Shown: in pieces, positions 24,800 to 34,612 of the stretch | Layout: each line of letters starts with the position of its first letter | Position numbering within the stretch: the stretch's first letter is position 1 | Assembly (NCBI GenBank): GCA_902778855.1 | Contig: CACYZM010000001.1 | Coordinates: 69,838 to 133,837, forward strand | Length of the DNA stretch: 64,000 nucleotides | Source of the DNA: an uncultured Bacteroidia bacterium | GTDB lineage: Bacteria; Bacteroidota; Bacteroidia; Bacteroidales; UBA932 | Direction: 5' to 3' | Notes under the pieces: model-generated | Told to the model about the DNA's origin: nothing | Seen by the model: the letters and a program-made list of their open reading frames with translations, nothing else | Databases searched by the model: none | Made by a program: the position numbers and the translations under genes

Positions 24800-27265
24800 T
24801 TAAAAATCAAAACCGATCGAAGCATAGCCGGAAAAACCGACATACGTAGCCCACTGAACTGCGAACCGGAGCGGACCGATCATCGACTGCCGGGCATACT
24901 CCGCACCAAAAGCCTTGACGCTCCCCATCTGAGGCCACCATTGGAAAGTGTAGGCATCCTTGTACATGCCGGCCCGGACCGTGATGTAATTCTTGTTCAG
25001 GAAACAATACCGCAAGTCAATCTGGCCCATCGCAGTGACGGGGAGACAAACCCGGTATCCTGTCGCAAATCCGAAGAACGGAATCTGGCGCTCCGTATAG
25101 CGGTTCGGCATGAATCCGCCAATGGTAACCAGATGCTTGGGGTTGAAATAATCCTCGAACCGGTCGGTATTCAGGGTGATCCCCTTGAATGTCGAAGCCC
25201 AATCAAAACCGACGTAGAGTTTGGGGAGAATCGCAAAATGGTTGCCGAGGGGAATGGCGGCTTCGACACAAGCAATGGCGGCCAGATAGTTCGGAACAAC
25301 GCCGTTTTTCGTCGTCATGGCCTCAGGCTCGTGATAAAACTCATCATCCAGATCGATGGTATATCCCTTAAAGACGTAACGGCCGTCAATTTTCAGGCGA
25401 AGGCCCCGGGTCGGGAAATAACCGTCATTGAACGTATCGAGCTTGAAGGCCGCAAATGCGGAGAGCCAGTAACTCTTCCAATCCCAGCCTTCCCATTCTT
25501 CACTATGTGTCAGATAATGCTCATAGGGGTCCATCTCGGCCGTAGCCCCGATCCGGAAGGATCCGAGACGCATCCGGGAGTCTTCCAGATAGACATCCGC
25601 GGCCGTAGAAAAGAGTTTGTCGTATGTATCGGAGCCCCAGCCGGAATTCGTGTTCATCACCCGCGCCCGCAGGTCCGCGCCGAACGTCGGAAGACCGATT
25701 TTCGACTTGACGGCCCAGTCGACGGTCAGGGCGGGATTCGTGCCCAGTTTCAGGTCGGTCGTCAGGCGGGAACCGGAAAGCCGGCGGGTGCCCAGGCCCA
25801 GGTGCACCGCGACCGCCACGGCCTCGTCGGTATCGGCGCGAAGACTCAGGGCGAAATCGTTCGTCTGGCCCTTCTGGCAATCGAACACCAGGGTAAACGG
25901 CGCCTCACTCCCTTCCAGATGATAGGTAACCGACTGGAAGGCGTTGGTTCCATAGATTTTATTGAGCAGTTTCTCAATGATGTCCCGGTCGTACATGTCA
26001 GTCGCGGGGAAATCGCTGGAATGCAGGATGCTGTTCCGTTCATCGTCGCTGATGCCCGTAAACTTGATGTCTTTGACCTGAACCGCAGTCTGGGCCAGGT
26101 TGATGGCGGGCGCGTGGTGGCTGACCTGGGGCTCAGCCTTGCCGGCCACGGCGGCCGCCACGGATTCGAACATTTCTTTGTGGGCGATGGCGTTCTGATA
26201 GCCCTGATCGATGATGTCGTCCACGCTCGCGTCATCGAAAGAAAGCATGTTGTAGCCCTTCAGTTCGTGGTGCACGTGGAGATCGGTCATCTCCTTGGCA
26301 GGCTCGAAAGCGGTGGAAGACAAAAGCGTGATGGTCTGGAACAGGAAGTCCATCGGGGAGTTCAATTCATCGAGCTCGCGACGGGTGGACATATCGGAAC
26401 CGATGATGATGTCGGCGCCCATTTCCTTGGCCAGGTCCACCGGGAAGTTGTTGCGCATACCACCGTCCAGCAGCACTTCACCGCCGCCGCGGACCGCACG
26501 GAAGTAGAAGGGAATGGCCATCGTGGAACGCATGGCCGTGGTAATATTTCCGTCCGTCCAATACTTCGGCGCCAGCGCATGCAGGTCGGTTGCGACGCAG
26601 GCATACGGAATCGGCAGGTCGGCGAAACTGATGCTGTCCTGATAGCCGACGCTGACGGAACTGAGGGTGTTCCGGACGTTCAGGCCGTACAGATAGCCGT
26701 CCGGCATGCCGATGCCGATTTTGCTCATCGCATTGCGGAGTGACTCCGAAGAACCGCCCTGGGCCTCCGCTTCGATTTTATCCCAGGCCTGCTCCTGACG
26801 GATCCGCACGGCCAGATCCTCGTCGTCATAGTGGAAAGGGATCCGGATGAGGAAACGGTCGCGGTATTTGCGAAGCCGGTAGCCGATATAGTCGTTCGGG
26901 ATGTTGTCCGACATCATCACGGGCCAGTTGATGTCCCGGATCAGGGAATCCAGCTGGTCGTGCTTGTATCCCAGCGCATACAGGCCACCCACCAGGCCGC
27001 CCATGCTGGTACCCGTGACGATATCCACGGGAATCCCGAGTTCTTCCATATATTTGATCACGCCCAGGTGGGCCAGGCCCCGTGCACCGCCGCCGGCCAG
27101 CACCAGGCCCACGGTCGGCCTGTACTGCCGGATGGAATCCATCCGGGCCCGCACCTTGGCAAAAGCCAGGGAGTCAGCCTCCGGATTGGCACTGGGAAGA
27201 ATCTGGGCAAAAGCCGTAAAAGAAACCGCGCAAGCGAATAACAGCGCAATGAACTTTTTCTTCAT
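24800..27265 (-). CDS. Patatin-like phospholipase fused to an outer-membrane barrel
   Basis: An 821-residue protein: signal peptide (ends FTAFAQ), patatin domain about 50-345, a POTRA-like region near 390-450, and a C-terminal BamA/FhaC-like barrel ending in an aromatic residue (GYASIGFDF). The patatin active site is complete: oxyanion loop AGGGARGLAHLG, nucleophile in GTSMGG, and the Asp of LLDGGMRNNFP. This is the PlpD-type layout, an outer-membrane phospholipase whose lipase domain faces outside or the periplasm. Two paralogues lie at 51043 and 53404. Released fatty acids could feed the nearby fatty acid kinase. Confidence 0.9.
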   Translation of the reverse strand: MKKKFIALLFACAVSFTAFAQILPSANPEADSLAFAKVRARMDSIRQYRPTVGLVLAGGGARGLAHLGVIKYMEELGIPVDIVTGTSMGGLVGGLYALGYKHDQLDSLIRDINWPVMMSDNIPNDYIGYRLRKYRDRFLIRIPFHYDDEDLAVRIRQEQAWDKIEAEAQGGSSESLRNAMSKIGIGMPDGYLYGLNVRNTLSSVSVGYQDSISFADLPIPYACVATDLHALAPKYWTDGNITTAMRSTMAIPFYFRAVRGGGEVLLDGGMRNNFPVDLAKEMGADIIIGSDMSTRRELDELNSPMDFLFQTITLLSSTAFEPAKEMTDLHVHHELKGYNMLSFDDASVDDIIDQGYQNAIAHKEMFESVAAAVAGKAEPQVSHHAPAINLAQTAVQVKDIKFTGISDDERNSILHSSDFPATDMYDRDIIEKLLNKIYGTNAFQSVTYHLEGSEAPFTLVFDCQKGQTNDFALSLRADTDEAVAVAVHLGLGTRRLSGSRLTTDLKLGTNPALTVDWAVKSKIGLPTFGADLRARVMNTNSGWGSDTYDKLFSTAADVYLEDSRMRLGSFRIGATAEMDPYEHYLTHSEEWEGWDWKSYWLSAFAAFKLDTFNDGYFPTRGLRLKIDGRYVFKGYTIDLDDEFYHEPEAMTTKNGVVPNYLAAIACVEAAIPLGNHFAILPKLYVGFDWASTFKGITLNTDRFEDYFNPKHLVTIGGFMPNRYTERQIPFFGFATGYRVCLPVTAMGQIDLRYCFLNKNYITVRAGMYKDAYTFQWWPQMGSVKAFGAEYARQSMIGPLRFAVQWATYVGFSGYASIGFDF

Positions 27266-27290
27266 GATGATTGTCGAAGCTATATTTTCA

Positions 27291-27298
27291 CAAAATTA
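27291..27298 (-). promoter_or_regulatory. -7 promoter element of the patatin-mscS operon
   Basis: TAATTTTG on the minus strand, 25 bases before the ATG at 27265, directly abutting the T-tract of the terminator at 27299-27340. Confidence 0.55.
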
Positions 27299-27340
27299 CA
27301 AAAAAATAAGGATGGGACAAGCACTGCTTGTCCCATCCTT
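27299..27340 (-). terminator. Rho-independent terminator of the DUF2795 gene
   Basis: Perfect 16-base stem (27308-27323 and 27325-27340) around a single C, followed on the minus strand by a run of T (27301-27306). It ends transcription of the small gene at 27359 just before the next promoter begins. Confidence 0.9.
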
Positions 27341-27358
27341 GGCGTTTCTGCTTTTGTT

Positions 27359-27580
27359 TTAATATTCTTCCTCGTCGAAGAAAAAGTCGTCTTTGGTCGG
27401 ATAATCGGGCCAGATGTCTTCGATGGATTCGTAGACTTCGCCGTCTTCTTCGAGATCTTCCAGGTTCTCGATCACTTCGAGCGGGGCTCCCGAACGGGTG
27501 GCATAATCGATCAGTTCTTCGCGGGTTGCGGGCCAGGGTGCATCTTCCAGTTTCGATGCGAGCTCAAGTGTCCAATACAT
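27359..27580 (-). CDS. DUF2795-like small acidic protein
   Basis: A 73-residue protein: MYWTLELASKLEDAPWPATR, then ELIDYATRSGAPLEVIENLE and a very acidic C-terminus. The LxDAPWPATREELIDYA block is the DUF2795 signature found in many Bacteroidetes. It has its own TATCTTTG promoter and a strong terminator, so it is a free-standing, probably well expressed gene. No function is established for the family. Confidence 0.85.
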   Translation of the reverse strand: MYWTLELASKLEDAPWPATREELIDYATRSGAPLEVIENLEDLEEDGEVYESIEDIWPDYPTKDDFFFDEEEY

Positions 27581-27625
27581 GCTGCGTATGTGTTTAAAAA
27601 AAGGTTACTTTTTCAATTGGGGCCG

Positions 27626-27633
27626 CAAAGATA
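27626..27633 (-). promoter_or_regulatory. -7 promoter element of the DUF2795 gene
   Basis: TATCTTTG on the minus strand, 45 bases before the ATG at 27580; the leader is A/T-rich. Confidence 0.65.
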
Positions 27634-27669
27634 TAAAAAAAACAATATAGCAAACTTTTTTTCAATTAT

Positions 27670-28165
27670 TTACGGCAGCCAGTTGTCATCGCAGCCTCTG
27701 CTCAAGTATCTTGCCAAAGTGAACAGATAGTCACTCAGGCGGTTAACATATTGGATCGCAACTGCGTCCTGAGCGGTTTTTTCCTCGATTTGCACGGCGC
27801 TGCGCTCGGCGCGGCGGCATACGGTGCGGGCCACGTGAGCCAGTGAAGAGGCGTGCGGCATACCGGGGAGAATGAAGGCCGTCTGGGGCGGCAGCAGCGC
27901 CGTCATCCGGTCGATTTCCGACTCGAGAAAGGCGGTTTCGCCTTCGTCGAGCGGTTTGAGTTTGGCGGAGCGGCCGTCGTTGGCCAGGTGGGCACTGGCG
28001 TTCATCAGATGGATTTGGATCCGGCGCAGGGGAAGGTCTTCGTCTTCGGTCTCGCAGCGGAGCACGCCGAGGAGACTGATCAGTTCATCGAGGTCGCCGT
28101 AGGCCATGACGCGGGGATGCGCCTTGCTCACGCGCGTTCCGCCGACCAGCGAAGTGGTACCGGCA

Positions 28166-28191
<26 letters not shown>
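27670..28191 (-). CDS. ATP:cob(I)alamin adenosyltransferase, PduO type
   Basis: A 173-residue enzyme that makes adenosylcobalamin. The N-terminal [18 protein letters not shown] is the PduO ATP-binding motif, and the C-terminal half has [15 protein letters not shown] and [16 protein letters not shown]. The start at 28191 is set by that motif and lies 26 bases inside the upstream ABC gene. It is last in the mqnB-mqnD-ABC-adenosyltransferase run. A B12-dependent enzyme such as methylmalonyl-CoA mutase is implied elsewhere in the genome. Confidence 0.92.
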
Positions 28192-28861
<670 letters not shown>

Positions 28862-29650
28862 AGCGTTGATACAAGGTATCGACCGCCCGCCGGCCTTCTT
28901 CTCCCAGATCGAGGGAGAAGCGGTTCACGAACAGGTCGATGTGTTTCCGTTGGATCGATGCCGACAGCTCGCGGGCGTACGAGGCGACATACTCGCGCGA
29001 GGCCTCCGGATGGGCGAATGCATACTGGATGCTCCGGTGCAGCGCACGGTCGACGGAAGCAGCAATTTCCGCGCCAAGGGACCGTCGGACGGCGATGCCG
29101 CCGAGGGGAATCGGGCAGCCCGAAGTCTGCTGCCACCAGGCGCCGAGGTCGCGGACCAGGCCGAGACCTTTTTCGCGGTAGGTAAAGCGTCCTTCGTGGA
29201 TCAGGACGCCCAGGTCGAAGTCGCCGCGGGCGACGGCGCCTTCGATTTCGGAGAAGAGCCTGGGGGTCTGCTCACCCACGCCGGGGTAAGCCAGCGTGCA
29301 AAGCAGGGCGCCGGTGGTGTAGCGGCCGGGCGTGGCGATGCGGAGATTCGGACGGGAGAGCACCTCCGTGTCGCCTGCGCGACACACCAGCAGCGGCCCG
29401 CAGTCCCAGCCCAGGGCGGAGCCGGAAGCCAGCATTTCATAGCGGTCGCGGACGGTGAACCAGCCGTGGTAGCTGAGTTTGGACACATCGTAGGTATCGC
29501 GCTGGGCGCGTTCGTTGAGCTCCTCGACATCGTGGATGTCGACCTCGAACGACAGGCCTTCGGTGTCGACCAGGCCGTGGACCAGCGCGTGGAACATGAA
29601 CGTGTCGTTGGGGCAGGAGGAAAAGGCGAGTTTGAGCGGCTTCACTTCTT

Positions 29651-30184
29651 TCAGACAGACAAAAGGGTCAAGGCTTTTTTCAGATTGTCGAGGGCCAGGG
29701 GAATGACCCAGCGGGAACGGTCGGCCTCGCCGACCGCATTGGAAATGGCGCGGATCTCGGCAAACGGGACGCCGGCCGCCAGGCAGGCTTCGAAGAAGGC
29801 GGCGCCTTCCATCGACTCCACGTCGGCCGCGACGCCGCGATACCGCTCGTCCAGGGCGGGCACGGTATTGCCGACGACCTTCGGCAGCGCGTCGAAGACG
29901 GCGGGCGGGGCCGGATTGCGGAGCGCGGGGCCGGGCCGGTCGCCGAAGTACTCGGCGACCACCTGCGCCACGCTCCCAGCGGGAAAGCGGGTCGTATCGT
30001 AGCTGCCGGCGACGCCGAGATCGACCGCCAGCTCGAAGTGCCCGGCCGCAAGGGCGGCGGCAAGCGCTTCGCGCGTGGCCGCCGGGCCCATGCCCGTGCA
30101 CAGGAAAACATCGTCGCTTCCGGGCCGGATGGAGCGGGCGACGGCGAGTTCAAAATCGACGGCGGCGACAAAGAGAATCTTCAT
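29651..30184 (-). CDS. mqnB: Futalosine hydrolase
   Basis: A 177-residue nucleoside-phosphorylase-fold protein. MKILFVAAVDFELAVA opens the fold, FLCTGMGPAATREALA and VDLGVAGSYD form the base/ribose site, and ADVESMEGAAFFEACLAAGVPF is the catalytic region, with IRAISNAVGEADRS following. MqnB releases hypoxanthine from futalosine. Pairing with mqnD confirms the assignment over an MTA/SAH nucleosidase. The start at 30184 is the only ATG at the right place. It is first in a four-gene operon and divergent from folE; only weak promoter-like sequences are seen in the 74-base gap. Confidence 0.9.
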   Translation of the reverse strand: MKILFVAAVDFELAVARSIRPGSDDVFLCTGMGPAATREALAAALAAGHFELAVDLGVAGSYDTTRFPAGSVAQVVAEYFGDRPGPALRNPAPPAVFDALPKVVGNTVPALDERYRGVAADVESMEGAAFFEACLAAGVPFAEIRAISNAVGEADRSRWVIPLALDNLKKALTLLSV

Positions 30185-30258
30185 TTCGGACCGAAAATAC
30201 GAATAAAACGGGAAAATTGAAATAATATTCGTAAATTGCCTTGATTTTAAGAAGTACC

Positions 30259-30858
30259 ATGTCCTACCAGAAAGAGGAATCATTCGATCCGCACGTGACG
30301 GAAGAACTCTCCGGCCACTACCGCGAGATCCTTCGCCTGCTCGGTGAAGACCCCGGCCGCGAGGGTCTGCTCAAGACGCCCCTCCGCGTGGCCCGCTCCA
30401 TGCAGTTCCTGACCAAAGGTTATCAGGAAGACGGCGCAGAGATCCTTCGTTCGGCCATGTTCCGGGAAGAATACCACCAGATGGTGGTGGTCAAGGACAT
30501 CGAACTCTACTCGATGTGCGAGCACCATATGCTTCCCTTCTATGGCAAGGCCCACGTGGCCTACATCCCCGACGGATGGATCACCGGCCTGAGCAAGCTC
30601 GCCCGCGTGGTGGAAACCTACGCCCGCCGCCTCCAGGTCCAGGAGCGCCTGACGGTCCAGATCCGCGACTGCATCCAGGACACGCTGCATCCGCTCGGCG
30701 TAGCCGTGGTCATCGAAGCCGCCCATATGTGCATGCAGGTGCGCGGCGTCCAGAAGCAGAATTCCGTGACCACCACCTCCGCCTTTACCGGCACGTTCCT
30801 CAAGGACATCCGCACCCGGAATGAATTCATGACGCTCATCGGAGCCTCATTGCATTAG
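30259..30858 (+). CDS. folE: GTP cyclohydrolase I
   Basis: A 199-residue enzyme that converts GTP to dihydroneopterin triphosphate for folate. Zinc ligands are C87 and H90 in MCEHHMLPF and C158 in [30 protein letters not shown] and [14 protein letters not shown] are family signatures. The ATG at 30259 gives the usual length; a TTG at 30241 is less likely. trkA starts 6 bases after its stop, so the two are co-transcribed. Confidence 0.95.
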   Translation: MSYQKEESFDPHVTEELSGHYREILRLLGEDPGREGLLKTPLRVARSMQFLTKGYQEDGAEILRSAMFREEYHQMVVVKDIELYSMCEHHMLPFYGKAHVAYIPDGWITGLSKLARVVETYARRLQVQERLTVQIRDCIQDTLHPLGVAVVIEAAHMCMQVRGVQKQNSVTTTSAFTGTFLKDIRTRNEFMTLIGASLH

Positions 30859-30864
30859 AACGCT

Positions 30865-32214
30865 ATGAAAATCGTAATCGCAGGCGCAGGAGAAGTCGGA
30901 TGCCACTTGGCCAAAATGCTGAGTGAGGGCTACCACGAAATCACCATCATCGACAACGATGAGGAGCGGCTCGCGCTGGTGACCGAAAGCATGGACGTAC
31001 TGACCGTCCAGGGCGATCCTACCTCCATCAGCGTCCTCAAGTCGGCCGGCGTCGACAAGGCCGACCTCTTCGTGGCCGTCAGCCCGGCCAAACAGCAGGA
31101 CGTCAACGTCGTGTCCGCCCTGATCGCCAAAAAGCTGGGCGCCGGCAAGGTGACGGCCCGCGTCAACAACGCCGAATACCTCAACTACGAGAATAAGTTG
31201 ATGTTCACCGACATGGGCATCGACCTGCTGTTCTACCCCGAGAAGATCGCCGCCACCGAAATCGGTGACCTGCTCAAGCAGTCCGACGTGTCGGAATTCG
31301 TGGACTTCGCCCGCGGCCAGCTCCAGATGATCGTCTTCCGCATCGACGAAGGTTCCCGGATGCTCAACAAGAGCATGGCCGATTTCCCCTACGACCCCGA
31401 AAACCTCCCCTTCCGCGTCGTGGCCGTCACCCACGACGGCGAAACCCTCATCCCGCAGCGCGACACGCTCTTCAAGCGCGGCGACATGGTCTACATCATC
31501 ACCAAGCGGGAATTCGTGGACGAACTGATGTCCTGGTCGGGCAAGCGCTATCTCGACATCAAGCGCCTGACCATCCTGGGCGGCGGCCGCATCGGCGAGA
31601 TGGTGGCCCGTCAGTTCGAGAAGACGGCCGAATTTGTGAAAATCATCGAAATCAACCGGGAGCGCTGCGAAGTGCTCTCCGAGAACCTCGACCATACCCT
31701 CGTCATCAACGGCGACGGCCGCAACTCCGATTTCCTCTACGAGGAGGACGTCAAGAGCTGCGACGCCTTCGTGGCCGTGACCTCCAGTTCGGAGACGAAC
31801 ATCCTGGCCTGCGTAGCCGCCAAGAACATGGGCGTCTCGAAGACCATCGCGGAGGTCGAGAACATCGAATACATCAAGCTCGCCGAAGGAATGGGCGTTG
31901 ATGCGGTGATCAACAAGAAAGTGATTACCGCCGGCCGCATCTTCCGTTTCACGATGAGTACCAAGGTCCGCACCGTCAAGGTCATCGGCGGCGCCGACGC
32001 CGAGGTGATCGAATACATCGTCAACCCCGACAGCCCCGTGACCAAGGCGCCCCTGCGCGACTTGAATTTCCCCCGCGACGCCGTGGTCGGCGGCATCATC
32101 CGCGGCAGCGAAACCTTCATCGCCACCGGCGACACGCGCATCAAGCCCTACGACCGGGCCGTGATCTTCGCCCTGCCGACAGCCCTGTCGCGCATCGAAA
32201 AACTGTTCAGCTAA
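30865..32214 (+). CDS. trkA: Trk potassium uptake regulatory protein TrkA
   Basis: A 449-residue cytosolic protein with two RCK units. Each has a Rossmann NAD-binding domain (IAGAGEVGCHLAKML at 4-18; ILGGGRIGEMVARQF near 236-250) followed by a TrkA-C domain (about 140-225 and 365-445). It gates the TrkH/TrkG potassium channel in response to nucleotides. No trkH lies in this window, so the channel subunit must be elsewhere. It is between folE and aspA on the plus strand. Confidence 0.93.
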   Translation: MKIVIAGAGEVGCHLAKMLSEGYHEITIIDNDEERLALVTESMDVLTVQGDPTSISVLKSAGVDKADLFVAVSPAKQQDVNVVSALIAKKLGAGKVTARVNNAEYLNYENKLMFTDMGIDLLFYPEKIAATEIGDLLKQSDVSEFVDFARGQLQMIVFRIDEGSRMLNKSMADFPYDPENLPFRVVAVTHDGETLIPQRDTLFKRGDMVYIITKREFVDELMSWSGKRYLDIKRLTILGGGRIGEMVARQFEKTAEFVKIIEINRERCEVLSENLDHTLVINGDGRNSDFLYEEDVKSCDAFVAVTSSSETNILACVAAKNMGVSKTIAEVENIEYIKLAEGMGVDAVINKKVITAGRIFRFTMSTKVRTVKVIGGADAEVIEYIVNPDSPVTKAPLRDLNFPRDAVVGGIIRGSETFIATGDTRIKPYDRAVIFALPTALSRIEKLFS

Positions 32215-32242
32215 AAGTCAAACCAACCATATAAAAAACGAT

Positions 32243-33673
32243 ATGATCGAATACAAATTCAAAACTTCGGGCAAGACCCGTTCCGAACACGACTTGCTCG
32301 GCGACAAAGACGTTCCCGTGGAGGCCCTCTTTGGCGTCCAGACGCTCCGCTGCATCGAAAACTTCGACATCAGCCGCAACCTGCTCGGCGACCATCCGGA
32401 ATTCGTCAAAGCCTTCGGCATCGTGAAAATGGGTGCCATCCTGGCCAACCACGAACTCGGCCTGGTCTCCGATGAAATCACGAACGCCGTCGTCGAGGCC
32501 TGCAAGGAACTCATGGAAGGCAAGCACACCGAGCACTTCCCGATCGACATGATCCAGGGCGGCGCCGGCACGTCGGCCAACATGAACGCCAACGAGGTCA
32601 TCGCCAACCGCGCCCTCGAAATCCTGGGCAAGAAACACGGCGACTATAAGGTGATCCACCCGAACGACCACATCAACATGGCCCAGTCGACCAACGACGC
32701 GTATCCGACCGCCATGCATCTGGGCCTCTATATGATTCATCAGGATCTGATGGCCGCCCTCAAGGCGCTGGCCAAGGCCTTCCGCGCCAAACAGCGCAGC
32801 TTCGCGAACATCATCAAGATGGGCCGCACCCAGCTGCAGGACGCTGTGCCGATGACCCTCGGCCAGACCTTCGGCGCTTTCGCCACCGCCGTCGAGACCG
32901 AAATGAAACGTCTTGACGCCGCCGCTCAGGAGTTCCTCGTGATCAATATGGGCGCCACCGCCATCGGTACCGGCATCACCGCCGAACCGGGCTACGCCGA
33001 AGCCTGCACGAAGCACATCAAGAAGATCTCCGGCTGGAAGATCACGCTGGCCAAAGACCTCGTGGAAGCCACCAACGACACTTCCTGCATGGTCTGCTAC
33101 CACGCCGTGCTGAAGAACATCGCCATCCGCATCTCGAAGATCTGCAACGACCTCCGTCTCCTCGCTTCCGGTCCGCGCACCGGTCTGGCCGAAATCAACC
33201 TGCCGCCGAAGCAGCCGGGCAGCTCCATCATGCCGGGCAAGGTCAACCCCGTGATCCCCGAAGTCACCAACCAGGTATGCTTCAAGGTCATCGGCAACGA
33301 CACCTGCATCACCATGGCTTCCGAAGCCGCCCAGCTCGAGCTGAACGTGATGGAACCGGTCCTCGTCGAATCGATCGTCGAATCGCAGACCTGGATGACG
33401 AACGCCCTCAACACCCTCCGCATCGAATGCGTCGACGGCATCACCGCCAACAAGAAGCATTGCAAGGACCTGGCTGAACACAGCATCGGCATCGTGACGG
33501 CCCTCAAGCCGTACATCGGCTACGCCAAGTGCACCGAGGTCGCCAAGGAAGCCCTCGTCACCGGTGGCAGCGTCTATCAGCTGGTGCTCGACAAGGGTTA
33601 TCTCACCAAGGCCCAGCTCGACAAGATCCTCGATCCGAAGAACATGGTCAAACCGACCAAGGTGGAACTCTAA
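32243..33673 (+). CDS. aspA: Aspartate ammonia-lyase
   Basis: A 476-residue lyase of the aspartase/fumarase family that deaminates aspartate to fumarate. The family loop GSSIMPGKVNPVIPE is near residue 325, and HPNDHINMAQSTNDAYPT and MGRTQLQDAVPMTL are present. The DLLGDKDVPVEALFGVQT start is characteristic. It begins 28 bases after trkA with no clear promoter. A strong terminator follows, lying inside the convergent HTH gene. It could supply fumarate for anaerobic respiration and work with the dcuC and iadA genes near 59 kb. Confidence 0.94.
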   Translation: MIEYKFKTSGKTRSEHDLLGDKDVPVEALFGVQTLRCIENFDISRNLLGDHPEFVKAFGIVKMGAILANHELGLVSDEITNAVVEACKELMEGKHTEHFPIDMIQGGAGTSANMNANEVIANRALEILGKKHGDYKVIHPNDHINMAQSTNDAYPTAMHLGLYMIHQDLMAALKALAKAFRAKQRSFANIIKMGRTQLQDAVPMTLGQTFGAFATAVETEMKRLDAAAQEFLVINMGATAIGTGITAEPGYAEACTKHIKKISGWKITLAKDLVEATNDTSCMVCYHAVLKNIAIRISKICNDLRLLASGPRTGLAEINLPPKQPGSSIMPGKVNPVIPEVTNQVCFKVIGNDTCITMASEAAQLELNVMEPVLVESIVESQTWMTNALNTLRIECVDGITANKKHCKDLAEHSIGIVTALKPYIGYAKCTEVAKEALVTGGSVYQLVLDKGYLTKAQLDKILDPKNMVKPTKVEL

Positions 33674-34029
33674 TCGCCGTTCACCCTTTCCCGTAAAGCG
33701 CAGGCCGTCGAGCCTGCGCTTTTTTTGATGTGCCGGTTCATGGCGTCGGCGCAGGAGAAGCCGCTCATTTCGGCGATGTCTTCGCGGGAGAGGCCCGCAT
33801 TCTCCTTTTCGAACAGCAACTCCAGGGCGTGCTCGACCCGGTAGGCGTTGACGAACTGGGCGAAATTCAGGCCCCGGCCCTTCAGGGCCCGGGAGATGTA
33901 AGTGCGGTTGGTCATCGCCTCCCGCGCCACGTCCGCCCGGGTCAGGTCTTTCTTCAGGTACAGCTTCTTCTCCCGCATCAGCCGGTTCATCTTCCGGTAC
34001 AACTGGTCGGTGCTAAGTCTTTGCCTCAT
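33670..34029 (-). CDS. Minimal AraC-type helix-turn-helix protein
   Basis: A 119-residue protein consisting of one AraC DNA-binding domain with no sensor domain. Helices of the first HTH (DLTRADVAREAMTNRTYISRAL) and the second (GLSREDIAEMSGFSCADAMNRH) can be seen. The C-terminal residues STACAL are encoded by the aspA terminator hairpin. It overlaps the end of the upstream HTH gene by 17 bases, so both are made from one transcript. The pair may form a heteromer or one may be degenerating. Its stop overlaps the aspA stop by 4 bases. Confidence 0.75.
   Translation of the reverse strand: MRQRLSTDQLYRKMNRLMREKKLYLKKDLTRADVAREAMTNRTYISRALKGRGLNFAQFVNAYRVEHALELLFEKENAGLSREDIAEMSGFSCADAMNRHIKKSAGSTACALRERVNGD
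33695..33726 (+). terminator. Rho-independent terminator of aspA
   Basis: Stem AAAGCGCAGGC / GCCTGCGCTTT (33695-33705 and 33712-33722) with a six-base loop and a T-run. It lies within the 3' coding end of the convergent HTH gene. Confidence 0.88.
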
Positions 34030-34576
34030 TCCTTTTGCGGTACTCCTTGCACCATTCGGCAGGCGTATATCCGGTGTTGCGGCCGAAAGCCGTGTTGAAC
34101 GTCGTCATGGAGTTGAACCCGACGCGGCGCGACAGCTGCGTGATGGTCAGGTCCGGATGCTGCGCATAAATCCGCATGGCCTCCCGCACTCGGTAGTAAT
34201 GCACCAGCTGGCAGAAATTCTTGTTGAGCTTGATTTTGATGGTCTGCGCCAGATAGCTTTTGTTGGTGTACAGGCGTTCGGCCAGGTCGCCGACCCGGAT
34301 GTCGGGGTTCAGGTAGAGTTTCTCCCGCTCCAGTACGTTGCAGAGCCGCTCCTTCAACTCTTCCATATCCGAATCCTTGAGGCTCGGCCCGTCGTCGGCC
34401 AGGATCCGGTCGGCATTGGGAATGGCCCGTTCCATCCGCGGGTACTCCTTGCCGGAGCCCGCAGCCGCCTCCGGTTCTTGTTTCAAGGCCCGGGAATGCC
34501 GATACAAGCGTACGACCAAATACACAAGAGCCGCCGTCAGCGGCACATAACCGATCAGAATGAGCATCGTGTCCAT
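34013..34576 (-). CDS. Membrane-anchored AraC-type regulator
   Basis: A 187-residue protein with one N-terminal membrane helix (MDTMLILIGYVPLTAALVYL), a charged linker, and an AraC double HTH in the last 100 residues: RVGDLAERLYTNKSYLAQTI, LTITQLSRRVGFNSMTTFN and TGYTPAEWCKEYRKR. This is like the C-terminal half of larger membrane-bound AraC regulators of Bacteroidetes that have lost the extracellular sensor. Its 17-base overlap with the smaller HTH gene downstream implies coupled translation. Targets are unknown. Confidence 0.78.
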   Translation of the reverse strand: MDTMLILIGYVPLTAALVYLVVRLYRHSRALKQEPEAAAGSGKEYPRMERAIPNADRILADDGPSLKDSDMEELKERLCNVLEREKLYLNPDIRVGDLAERLYTNKSYLAQTIKIKLNKNFCQLVHYYRVREAMRIYAQHPDLTITQLSRRVGFNSMTTFNTAFGRNTGYTPAEWCKEYRKRNEAKT

Positions 34577-34612
34577 AGCTTCGCTGTTTTTACGAATACG
34601 AATCTACGAACA

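Noticed and set aside
22649-26743. A 1364-codon open frame antisense to the MscS and patatin genes
   Set aside because: Composition is rich in Arg, Gly, Gln and Asp with no domain, and it runs across two well-supported genes on the other strand. High GC keeps such antisense frames open.
33670-34576. One AraC regulator split by a frameshift
   Set aside because: Each open frame contains its own complete double helix-turn-helix, so they are paralogues in tandem and not two parts of one domain.
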